From Marixanthomonas sp002364245 (GTDB lineage: Bacteria > Bacteroidota > Bacteroidia > Flavobacteriales > Flavobacteriaceae): a DNA stretch of 64,000 nt. Under the pieces are notes generated by a model, which was given only the letters and a program-made list of their open reading frames with translations, was not told the origin of the DNA and ran no database searches. Each line of letters begins with the position of its first letter. The stretch's first letter is position 1. The stretch is taken from contig CAXAZF010000002.1 of NCBI GenBank assembly GCA_963973455.1, forward strand, positions 1-64,000, written 5' to 3'. The translations under genes were made by a program, and so were the position numbers. Shown in pieces: positions 16,983-24,966 of the stretch.

Positions 16983-19415
16983 CTATTTTTGAGATTTTTC
17001 TCGTAGTGCTTCTATTTGAGCATTTACTTCTTCTTCTGTTCCAGTAAAAATTTTGCTCTCTTTAGTTGTATTACCATCCTCAGTTGTTTTTATAGTAACA
17101 TTAGCGGTAGTTAATGTATCGTTTGATGATAAACTTACCATAATTTCTTTTGAAACTTCTTTTACTTGTTTCGCTTGGTTATCGGTTAACAATGTTTGGT
17201 TTCCGTCTTCATCAATCATATACATTTCTTCTGAAACATTTTCATTTTCTACTTCGTCACCCATACCATGACCACCCAAAATAGGAGCGATTACTAATCC
17301 TACCAAACAAGTAAGTTTTATTAAAATATTCATTGATGGCCCCGAAGTATCTTTAAAAGGATCTCCAACGGTATCACCCGTAACAGCAGCTTTATGAGCA
17401 TCACTTCCTTTATAAGTCATCTCGCCGTTGATCATGACACCCGCTTCAAATGATTTTTTAGCGTTGTCCCAAGCGCCTCCAGCATTATTCTGAAATATCG
17501 CCCACATTACACCGCTTACACAAACACCAGCCATATAACCTCCTAACGGTTCTGCACCAAATATTAACCCAATAACCACAGGTGTCACAATGGTCAATAG
17601 GCCTGGAAGAATCATTTCTTGTAAAGCAGCTTTTGTTGAAATATCTACACACTTTCCATATTCTGGGGTTGCAGTACCTTCCATAATTCCAGGTATTTCT
17701 TTAAACTGACGGCGAACTTCTTGCACCATTTTCATCGCTGCTTTTCCTACCGATTTCATCGCTAATGCTGAGAATACTACTGGAATCATTCCACCTACAA
17801 ACAACATTGCCAACACATCCGCACGGAAAATATTAATTCCATCAATTCCTGTGAACGTAACGTAAGCCGCAAATAAAGCCAATGCAGTTAAAGCCGCTGA
17901 GGCAATCGCAAATCCTTTACCTACTGCTGCTGTTGTGTTTCCTACAGAATCTAAAATATCAGTACGTTCACGAACGTGGGGTTCTAGTTCGCTCATTTCG
18001 GCAACACCTCCGGCATTATCAGCAATAGGCCCAAAAGCATCGATTGCTAATTGCATGGCAGTAGTTGCCATCATCGCAGATGCAGCTAATGCTACTCCGT
18101 AAAATCCAGCTAACTCATATGATCCATAAATGGCAGCGGCAAAAAGTAGCACACTCCAAAAAGTAGATTTCATTCCAACAGCCAAACCTGCAATAATATT
18201 AGTTGCAGCACCCGTTGATGAATTTTGAACAATATCCATTACTGGTTTTTTACCTAAACTAGTATAATGTGCTGTTACAAACGAAATAAGTGCTCCTACC
18301 GCTAATCCAATACAAGCGGCCCAAAATACGTTGATGCTAGGTATTTCTTTAACACCCTCGCCAAAGAATGCCATGCTCATAGTTTCTGGCAACATCCAGT
18401 CTATTAAAAACCAACTAGCAATTAAGGTAAGAATAATCGACGTCCAGTTACCCATATCTAAAGCTCTTTGTACTTGTGGTTCTTTGGCATCATTACTTTT
18501 AATTCCGACTAAAAAGGTTCCGATTATAGAGGCTAAAATTCCAACACCAGCGATTAGTATAGGTAACAAAATCGGCCCCATATTTCCGAAGGCATCTGTA
18601 AACTGTCCATCTACACTCATATCGCGAATTAGGTAATTACCCAATACCATGGCGGCTAGAACGGTTGCAACATAACTTCCGAAGAGATCGGCACCCATCC
18701 CTGCAACATCACCTACATTGTCCCCAACGTTATCCGCAATTGTAGCTGGGTTACGCGGATCATCCTCCGGTATTCCAGCTTCTACTTTACCAACCAAATC
18801 GGCACCTACATCGGCTGCTTTGGTGTAAATTCCACCACCCACACGAGCAAAAAGTGCGATACTTTCAGCACCAAGTGAGAATCCTGCTAAGGCTTCCAAA
18901 ACAATAGTCATATCCCCATAAAAATCACCACCTTCAGTAATAAACTGACTGGCGAAAAACATAAAGAACAAACTAAGGCCTAAAACCGCAAGTCCGGCTA
19001 CACCAAGTCCCATTACTGTACCACCTCCAAAAGAAACTTTCAGTGCTTGTGGTAAACTAGTTTTAGCGGCTTCAGCAGTACGTGCGTTTGCTTCGGTAGC
19101 AACGCGCATTCCTATATTTCCAGCCAATGCCGAAAAGATAGCACCGATAAAAAAGGCAGGAACAATCATCCAACTAGTAGATGGCACCAATGTAGAAATA
19201 ATAAAAAGCAACACTCCTGCTATGACTGCAAATATGGCCAACAGCCTATATTCTGCACTTAAAAATGCGAGTGCGCCTTCTTTAATACTTTTTGAAATAG
19301 ATTGCATACGCTCGCTTCCTGCTGGTTGTTTTTTTACCCAACTCATTTTAACGAGCATAAAAAGAAGACCTAAAATAGCCAATACTATAGGCACATAAAT
19401 AATGTTTTGTTCCAT
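16983..19415 (-). CDS. hppA: Membrane-bound ion-pumping pyrophosphatase
   Basis: An 810-residue polytopic protein that couples PPi hydrolysis to H+ (or Na+) export. Catalytic motifs are intact: GGGIYTKAADVGADLVGKVE (about 193-212), DDPRNPA (218-224) and DNVGDNVGD (228-236). GNTTAA with A496 and G499 is the signature of K+-dependent enzymes; K+-independent ones have Lys at the first of these. Whether it pumps H+ or Na+ I cannot assign by eye. After the last membrane helices there is an unusual ~85-residue soluble, acidic tail (VENENVSEEMYMIDEDGNQTLL...). The terminator at 16931-16959 ends the transcript. The soluble ppa lies just upstream. Confidence 0.97.
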   Translation of the reverse strand: MEQNIIYVPIVLAILGLLFMLVKMSWVKKQPAGSERMQSISKSIKEGALAFLSAEYRLLAIFAVIAGVLLFIISTLVPSTSWMIVPAFFIGAIFSALAGNIGMRVATEANARTAEAAKTSLPQALKVSFGGGTVMGLGVAGLAVLGLSLFFMFFASQFITEGGDFYGDMTIVLEALAGFSLGAESIALFARVGGGIYTKAADVGADLVGKVEAGIPEDDPRNPATIADNVGDNVGDVAGMGADLFGSYVATVLAAMVLGNYLIRDMSVDGQFTDAFGNMGPILLPILIAGVGILASIIGTFLVGIKSNDAKEPQVQRALDMGNWTSIILTLIASWFLIDWMLPETMSMAFFGEGVKEIPSINVFWAACIGLAVGALISFVTAHYTSLGKKPVMDIVQNSSTGAATNIIAGLAVGMKSTFWSVLLFAAAIYGSYELAGFYGVALAASAMMATTAMQLAIDAFGPIADNAGGVAEMSELEPHVRERTDILDSVGNTTAAVGKGFAIASAALTALALFAAYVTFTGIDGINIFRADVLAMLFVGGMIPVVFSALAMKSVGKAAMKMVQEVRRQFKEIPGIMEGTATPEYGKCVDISTKAALQEMILPGLLTIVTPVVIGLIFGAEPLGGYMAGVCVSGVMWAIFQNNAGGAWDNAKKSFEAGVMINGEMTYKGSDAHKAAVTGDTVGDPFKDTSGPSMNILIKLTCLVGLVIAPILGGHGMGDEVENENVSEEMYMIDEDGNQTLLTDNQAKQVKEVSKEIMVSLSSNDTLTTANVTIKTTEDGNTTKESKIFTGTEEEVNAQIEALREKSQK

Positions 19416-19470
19416 AATTTTATAAAGATTTTGTTAAAGCGATGCTAAAGTAACAAAATAGGACAAAACA

Positions 19471-19501
19471 AAAAAGCAATAACCAAGTTGGTTATTGCTT
19501 T
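19471..19501 (-). terminator. Rho-independent terminator after ppa
   Basis: AAAGCAATAACCA (19473-19485) and TGGTTATTGCTTT (19489-19501) pair perfectly over 13 bp with a 3-nt loop; on the minus strand a T run follows. It separates ppa from hppA, so the two genes are probably separate units. Confidence 0.88.
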
Positions 19502-19538
19502 CTAATTTTTGGTAATAGTATCTTAAAGGAAAGAAATA

Positions 19539-20066
19539 TTAACGAATACTTACTTCTTGAAAAGGTATATCACTTTCTCTAAAACGATCTACACACTTAG
19601 CAACAATTTCTTTTGCTTCATTAACATCACCCCAACCGCCAACGTCAACTTTCTTTTCTTCTAAGTCTTTATATACTTGAAAAAAGTGTTCAATTTCTTT
19701 AATTAAATGTGGGTTTAGCTCATTAAGGTCTTTCACATTATTTGCAATTGGATCACTTACGGGCACACAGATTACTTTCTCATCTGGTCCTTTTTCATCT
19801 GCCATATGGAATACTCCAATAGGTTTTACTTCAATTACACAACCTGGGAAGGTTGGCTCGGTTACTAAAACCAATACATCTAATGGATCACCATCTAAAG
19901 CTAATGTTTCTGGCATAAAGCCATAATCTGCTGGGTACATCATAGATGAGAAGATCATACGGTCGTAGCGTATTTTCTTCAAATCAAAATCGTACTCATA
20001 CTTGTTTCGGCTTCCTTTCGGGATCTCGATCAATACATCGAAAGTCTGTACTTTGTCTGCAGTCAT
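19539..20066 (-). CDS. ppa: Soluble inorganic pyrophosphatase, family I
   Basis: A 175-residue family I pyrophosphatase, which hydrolyses PPi to two phosphates in the cytoplasm. It has the family's early IEIPKGSRNKYEYD segment (residues 13-26) and the metal-binding core DGDPLDVLVL (about 58-67), with MMYPADYGF between. Length is standard. It has its own minus-strand promoter (20126-20159) and terminator (19471-19501). The organism thus carries both a soluble and an ion-pumping pyrophosphatase side by side, so the two probably compete for or share the same PPi pool under different conditions (inference). Confidence 0.97.
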   Translation of the reverse strand: MTADKVQTFDVLIEIPKGSRNKYEYDFDLKKIRYDRMIFSSMMYPADYGFMPETLALDGDPLDVLVLVTEPTFPGCVIEVKPIGVFHMADEKGPDEKVICVPVSDPIANNVKDLNELNPHLIKEIEHFFQVYKDLEEKKVDVGGWGDVNEAKEIVAKCVDRFRESDIPFQEVSIR

Positions 20067-20125
20067 TTTATTCAGTTTATTATTATCTTCTTTTTTAACT
20101 GTAAAACCAGTTTACTTTGGGGGTG

Positions 20126-20159
20126 CAAAAATAACTCTTTTAGACGGTTAATACAGCAA
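20126..20159 (-). promoter_or_regulatory. Promoter of ppa
   Basis: On the minus strand TTG (20159-20157) is followed by a 23-nt spacer and TATTTTTG (20133-20126), matching the Bacteroidota consensus, with the spacer at the upper end of the usual range. The ATG is 60 bp downstream. Confidence 0.55.
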
Positions 20160-20269
20160 AAACAACTTTAATTTTACATTAAAAAAAGGAGCGTTTTCAA
20201 AACTCAACTTAGCACGGGATAGAAGAAGCATGAAATTAATTACATTTGCTAGCTATACCTTTAACCTGT

Positions 20270-20806
20270 ATGAAGAAATACATAGGCATATTTCTATTAG
20301 TTTGCTTACTGCTACCTTCAGCAGGCACCTACATATGGTTAACTTTTCATAAAAAAAACCTTAAAAAAGAGGTTAAGTGGAAACTTATCGCTGGTATTGA
20401 CAAAGAAGAGCTTGTTTTACTGAAATTTTCAAAAGCTGAAGTAGATAAAAAACTAAGGTGGGAACACGCTAAAGAGTTTGAGTATAATGGGCAAATGTAC
20501 GACATTGTTGAAACCAAAATCACTAAAGACAGTGTTGCGTATTGGTGCTGGTGGGATTATGAAGAAACCAAATTGAATAAAAAGCTAAATGAAATATTTA
20601 TAGGGGTTTTAGGTGAAGACAATCAAACCAAAGAAAAACAAAAACGACTTACTACTTTTTACCTTACTTTATTTATTCAAAAGAGACATACTTGGCACCC
20701 TAATGCTTTAAAAACAAATAAACTTAAAGAAGAAATTAGTTACTCTACAATACATTATAGGTCTATTTCTTTTCCACCACCAGACACACCTCCCCGGGTA
20801 ATTTAA
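20270..20806 (+). CDS. Hypothetical protein with N-terminal membrane anchor, upstream of the TonB receptor
   Basis: I do not recognise this 178-residue protein. The start at 20270 gives MKKYIGIFLLVCLLLPSAGTYIWLTFHKK, an N-terminal hydrophobic helix that could be an uncleaved anchor or a signal peptide. The soluble part is strongly charged (KKEVKWKLIAGIDKEELVLLKFSKAEVDKKLRW) with a tryptophan-rich stretch (VAYWCWWDYEE), and ends in a proline-rich tail (SFPPPDTPPRVI). It precedes the heme-type TonB receptor by about 100 bp on the same strand, which suggests, but does not prove, a shared role in uptake. A proline-rich C-terminus is common in small exported proteins near Bacteroidota receptors. 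Confidence 0.65.
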   Translation: MKKYIGIFLLVCLLLPSAGTYIWLTFHKKNLKKEVKWKLIAGIDKEELVLLKFSKAEVDKKLRWEHAKEFEYNGQMYDIVETKITKDSVAYWCWWDYEETKLNKKLNEIFIGVLGEDNQTKEKQKRLTTFYLTLFIQKRHTWHPNALKTNKLKEEISYSTIHYRSISFPPPDTPPRVI

Positions 20807-20909
20807 GAACACATTCAACTATATATTTTTCACCTTACACTAGGTGAATTAGTCAGTTATACCTACAACTGTACTACATTATTTTATTTTAAAACTTAAT
20901 TACCCAACA

Positions 20910-23315
20910 ATGAAAAAAATTATTTTATTGATGGTATTATTAGGGTTTGCCTATACAGCAAGCGCCCAAGTAATTACCATAAAAGATCAGGAAACAGAAC
21001 AACCTCTGGAACTGGTTACCCTCATCAGCAAAAACACAAATGCCTATGCCACAACTAACTCTAAAGGAAAGGCAAATATTTCGGCTTTAAAAGATGCTGA
21101 AAAAATTGAAATACGAACCCTCGGTTATAAAACTGAAGTTAAAAGCTATGCTGAATTGCAAGCTGCAGACTTTCTTTTATCAATGGAGGCTTCAAATATT
21201 AGTATGGACGAAGTGATTGTTTCAGCAACGCGCTGGAACCAATCTTCTTCTGATGTTCCCTCAAAAATCACGTCTATTTCTTCAGAAGAAATCAAACTGC
21301 AAAACCCGCAGACAGCAGCCGATTTACTGGGGATTTCAGGAGAGGTATTCGTACAAAAAAGTCAGCAAGGTGGCGGTAGCCCCATGATACGTGGTTTCGC
21401 GACCAACCGTTTGGTCTATACCATTGATGGTGTGCGGATGAACACAGCAATTTTCAGGGGCGGAAACCTACAAAATGTAATATCACTAGATCCTTTTGCT
21501 ACCGAACATGTAGAGGTGCTTTTTGGTCCAGGCTCGGTTATCTACGGAAGTGATGCCATAGGTGGCGTTATGAGTTTTCAAACGCTTACCCCGCAATTTT
21601 CGTTAGATGACAAACCTTTTATCACAGGTAAAGCGATAACGAGATATGCTTCGGCCAACAATGAAAAAACAGCCCATTTAGATGTGAATGTAGGATGGAA
21701 AAAATGGGCTTTTACTACCAGTATTTCTTCTTACGATTATGGAGATTTAAAACAAGGTAGCGAAGGTCCCGATGAGTTTTTACGCCCGTATTTCGTAAAA
21801 CGTCAAGATAGCATGGATGTAGTGGTAAATAACGAAGACCCTCGTGTACAAACGCCTTCGGCTTATTCCCAAGTTAATTTGATGCAAAAAGTACGTTTTC
21901 AACCAAATGAAAACTGGGATTTTCAATATGGTTTACATTATTCTGAAACTTCCGACTATGCAAGGTACGATCGCCGTTTACGAACCCGAGATGGGGCTCC
22001 ACGCTATGGCGAATGGAATTATGGACCACAAAAGTGGATGATGAACAACTTGAATATAACGCATGTAAAGCAAAACAGCATTTATGATCAATTATCCGTT
22101 CGTTTGGCTATCCAGAATTTTGAAGAAAGCCGAATTAGCCGAAATTTTAATGATCCTAATCGTGAAACACGTGTTGAAAAAGTAGATGCGTATTCTGCCA
22201 ATGTAGATTTTGTAAAGGCTTTAGGCGAGAAACATGAATTATATTACGGCCTCGAAGCTGTTACCAACGAGGTAAACTCAACAGGAATTGATCTTAATAT
22301 TGAAACTGGTGTTAGTCAACCGGGGCCAAGCCGCTATCCAGAAGCAACTTGGTCATCATATGCAGCTTATGTTTCAGATCAATTTAAAATTAACGATCAG
22401 ATATTATTACAAGGTGGTCTTCGGTATAATTTTATCAAGCTAGATGCCGAGTTTGACACGCAGTTTTATCCATTCCCTTTTGAAAAAGCAGATTTGGAAA
22501 ACGGTAACCTTACCGGAAGTTTAGGTGTGGTTTACCGTCCAAGTGACGATTGGGTAATTAGTTCAAATGCTTCTACAGCTTTTAGAGCACCCAATGTGGA
22601 TGATGTGGGGAAAGTGTTTGATTCTGAACCTGGTGCTGTGGTCGTTCCAAATCCTGATTTAGATGCTGAATATGCCTATAATATCGATTTAGGAATTGCC
22701 AAAGTGTTTGACGATGTAGTAAAAGTAGATGTTACCGGTTATTATACGCATTTAAAAAATGCATTGGTTCGTCGTGATTTTAAACTAAATGGACAAGACA
22801 GTATTGTTTATGATGGTCAATTAAGTCAAGTTCAAGCCATCCAAAATGCAGCTGTAGCAAATGTATATGGAATACAGGCCGGTGTGGAAGTAAAACTACC
22901 TAGTGGTTTTGGTTTTTCTTCAGATTTTAATTACCAATACGGGGAAGAAGAGTTGGATGATGGCACTACGAGCCGTTCACGCCACGCCGCTCCTTGGTTT
23001 GGTGTTTCTAGGCTAACATATAGAGCCCAAAACTTGAATATGCAAATGTATATGAATTACAGTGGCAAACGTGATTTTGAAGATCTTCCCGAAGGAGAAA
23101 AAAGCAAAACTGAAATATACGCTATTGATGAAAATGGGAATCCCTACGCAGCGGGTTGGTACACGCTTAATTATAAGGCAAGTTACCAACTAAACGATAC
23201 GTTTACCGTAACCGGCGGACTCGAGAATATTACAGACCGAAGATACCGTCCGTATAGCTCAGGTATTTCAGGTGCAGGAAGGAATTTCATTCTATCATTA
23301 AGGGCTGATTTTTAA
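20910..23315 (+). CDS. TonB-dependent receptor, heme/hemoglobin-receptor type
   Basis: An 801-residue outer-membrane transporter. A signal peptide (MKKIILLMVLLGFAYTASAQ) is followed by a CarboxypepD-regulatory-like domain (about 20-95), a plug domain (EVFVQKSQQGGGSPMIRGF.., DGVRMNTAIFRGGNLQNV, LFGPGSVIYGSDAIGG; about 105-220) and a barrel ending in an aromatic residue (LRADF). The plug motifs closely resemble heme/hemoglobin receptors, and FRAP and NPDL boxes are present (about 570-600), although no histidine lies between them. That absence leaves the substrate open. It is preceded by the 178-residue anchored protein and followed by a bidirectional terminator. Confidence 0.88.
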   Translation: MKKIILLMVLLGFAYTASAQVITIKDQETEQPLELVTLISKNTNAYATTNSKGKANISALKDAEKIEIRTLGYKTEVKSYAELQAADFLLSMEASNISMDEVIVSATRWNQSSSDVPSKITSISSEEIKLQNPQTAADLLGISGEVFVQKSQQGGGSPMIRGFATNRLVYTIDGVRMNTAIFRGGNLQNVISLDPFATEHVEVLFGPGSVIYGSDAIGGVMSFQTLTPQFSLDDKPFITGKAITRYASANNEKTAHLDVNVGWKKWAFTTSISSYDYGDLKQGSEGPDEFLRPYFVKRQDSMDVVVNNEDPRVQTPSAYSQVNLMQKVRFQPNENWDFQYGLHYSETSDYARYDRRLRTRDGAPRYGEWNYGPQKWMMNNLNITHVKQNSIYDQLSVRLAIQNFEESRISRNFNDPNRETRVEKVDAYSANVDFVKALGEKHELYYGLEAVTNEVNSTGIDLNIETGVSQPGPSRYPEATWSSYAAYVSDQFKINDQILLQGGLRYNFIKLDAEFDTQFYPFPFEKADLENGNLTGSLGVVYRPSDDWVISSNASTAFRAPNVDDVGKVFDSEPGAVVVPNPDLDAEYAYNIDLGIAKVFDDVVKVDVTGYYTHLKNALVRRDFKLNGQDSIVYDGQLSQVQAIQNAAVANVYGIQAGVEVKLPSGFGFSSDFNYQYGEEELDDGTTSRSRHAAPWFGVSRLTYRAQNLNMQMYMNYSGKRDFEDLPEGEKSKTEIYAIDENGNPYAAGWYTLNYKASYQLNDTFTVTGGLENITDRRYRPYSSGISGAGRNFILSLRADF

Positions 23316-23336
23316 ATCAGTTTTTAAAGAAATTTT

Positions 23337-23368
23337 AAAAGGTTGCTTAATATTAAGCAACCTTTTTT
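23337..23368. terminator. Bidirectional terminator between the TonB receptor and MATE genes
   Basis: AAAAGGTTGCTTAA (23337-23350) pairs perfectly with TTAAGCAACCTTTT (23353-23366) over 14 bp with a 2-nt gap, with A and T runs on the two sides. It lies between two convergent genes and can serve both strands. Confidence 0.88.
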
Positions 23369-23369
23369 A

Positions 23370-24776
23370 TTACACTTCGACAAGTTTCCACTTTCCTTTT
23401 TTAAACCAAAATATGGCTATGATGGCTATAAGCACTTCTGCTATTGTTATAGCCCAAAAAACTCCCGTGGGACCCCAGTCTAGCGAAATGGCTGCAATAT
23501 ATGCGAAAGGCAATTGAAGCACCCAAAAGCAAAAGAAATTAATAATAGTAGGCGTTTTAGTATCTCCGGCACCATTAAAAGCATTCGTAATCGTCATTCC
23601 ATAGGCATAAAAAACATACCCAGCAGTAATAATTTGTAGGCTTAGCGCTCCGTATTTAACCACTTCTGGTTGTGGACTAAACCAGCCGACTATTACTTCA
23701 GCAAAAGCAAAATAGAAAATCGATACAATTAACATAAACCATGCATTGTACTTTCCGGTTTTCCAAACCGAAGTTTCTGCTCTATCTGGTTTTTTGGCAC
23801 CTAAATTTTGTCCTACCAAAGTTGCTGCAGCATTACTCATACCCCAAGCGGGCATCATAGTAAACATCATAATGCGTATTGAAATTGTATAACCAGCAAG
23901 TACTTCACTGCCAAACTCACTCATAATTCGCATTAAAAATATCCAGCTAGACGTACCAATGATAAATTGACCTATTCCACCCAACGAAACCTTTATGAGG
24001 TTCCACATTACTGAAATATTAATCATTATATCTTTAAAAGCTAATTTTATTCGCGTAGCCCCATAAAAAAGAATAAACAACTGAAACAACACAGCCACAC
24101 CCCTACCAATTGTAGTAGCAATTGCAGCTCCGGCAACTCCGTATTCGGGTATAGGTCCCAATCCAAAAATAAATATCGGGTCGAGCATAATATTTAATCC
24201 ATTAGAAAGAATTAACACCCACATCGCCATAGAAGCATTCCCAGCTCCCCGAAAAATAGCATTGATAAGAAATAATAATACGATTGTAATATTTCCACCG
24301 AAAAGAATTTGAGTATAGCGATAGCCTTCTTCAATTAAATCGCGTTCGCCACCCATAAGACCCAATATTTCTTTTGGATATAAAATCCCGAATACCGATA
24401 CGACAATAGCTACCAAAACCCCCAAAATAATTACTTGCACAGCGGCTCTATTGGCGCCAGAAGTATCCTTTTCTCCAATACGTCTTGCTACAACAGCAGT
24501 TGCTGCCATACTTAGACCCACAGCCACAGCATATACAAGGGTTATTACCGATTCGGTGAGACCAATAGTTGCAACTGCGTTGGTACTTATTTGTGAGACA
24601 AAAGCGATATCAACCAAAGCAAAAATTGATTCCATACACATTTCAAGAATCATGGGTACAGAAAGCAAGAAAATAGCTTTGCGAATACTTCCTTTGGTAT
24701 AGTCTATTTCTTTTCCTGAAATAGCTTGTTTAAAAAGTTTTATAAAATTTACTAGGGTATTGTTTAATGAAGTCAT
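23370..24776 (-). CDS. MATE-family efflux transporter
   Basis: A 468-residue polytopic protein with about twelve hydrophobic helices in two similar halves, as in the MATE (NorM/DinF) family of Na+- or H+-driven exporters. Family residues include the N-terminal SVPMILEMCMESIFALVDIAFVSQI, the ATVGLTE-like ATIGLTESVITLVYAVAVGLSMAATAVVARRIGE segment (about 65-100) and the second-half WGMSNAAATLVGQNLGAKKPDRAE. The drug or metabolite exported cannot be predicted. It is convergent with the TonB receptor and shares its terminator. Confidence 0.93.
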   Translation of the reverse strand: MTSLNNTLVNFIKLFKQAISGKEIDYTKGSIRKAIFLLSVPMILEMCMESIFALVDIAFVSQISTNAVATIGLTESVITLVYAVAVGLSMAATAVVARRIGEKDTSGANRAAVQVIILGVLVAIVVSVFGILYPKEILGLMGGERDLIEEGYRYTQILFGGNITIVLLFLINAIFRGAGNASMAMWVLILSNGLNIMLDPIFIFGLGPIPEYGVAGAAIATTIGRGVAVLFQLFILFYGATRIKLAFKDIMINISVMWNLIKVSLGGIGQFIIGTSSWIFLMRIMSEFGSEVLAGYTISIRIMMFTMMPAWGMSNAAATLVGQNLGAKKPDRAETSVWKTGKYNAWFMLIVSIFYFAFAEVIVGWFSPQPEVVKYGALSLQIITAGYVFYAYGMTITNAFNGAGDTKTPTIINFFCFWVLQLPFAYIAAISLDWGPTGVFWAITIAEVLIAIIAIFWFKKGKWKLVEV

Positions 24777-24804
24777 TTGTTGAAGATGTTGGTTAGTACA
24801 TACA

Positions 24805-24828
24805 ATAAAACCTCTCCAAAAAGAGAGG
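24805..24828 (-). terminator. Possible terminator after the DUF5686 gene
   Basis: On the minus strand CCTCTC and GAGAGG form a 6-bp GC-rich stem with a 6-nt loop, followed by TTTTATTG. It lies about 140 bp past the DUF5686 stop codon and before the MATE gene. Confidence 0.45.
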
Positions 24829-24966
24829 GAACATTCCTAATAAAAAAGAGTTAGATTAACTACGTTTTTTAATAGAATGTGCCGTTATGCAATATCCATT
24901 GACTTCATAATGAAACAAATATAGAATATTTATTTAGTATGTATTTATTTCTGAAAAGATTTTTTT

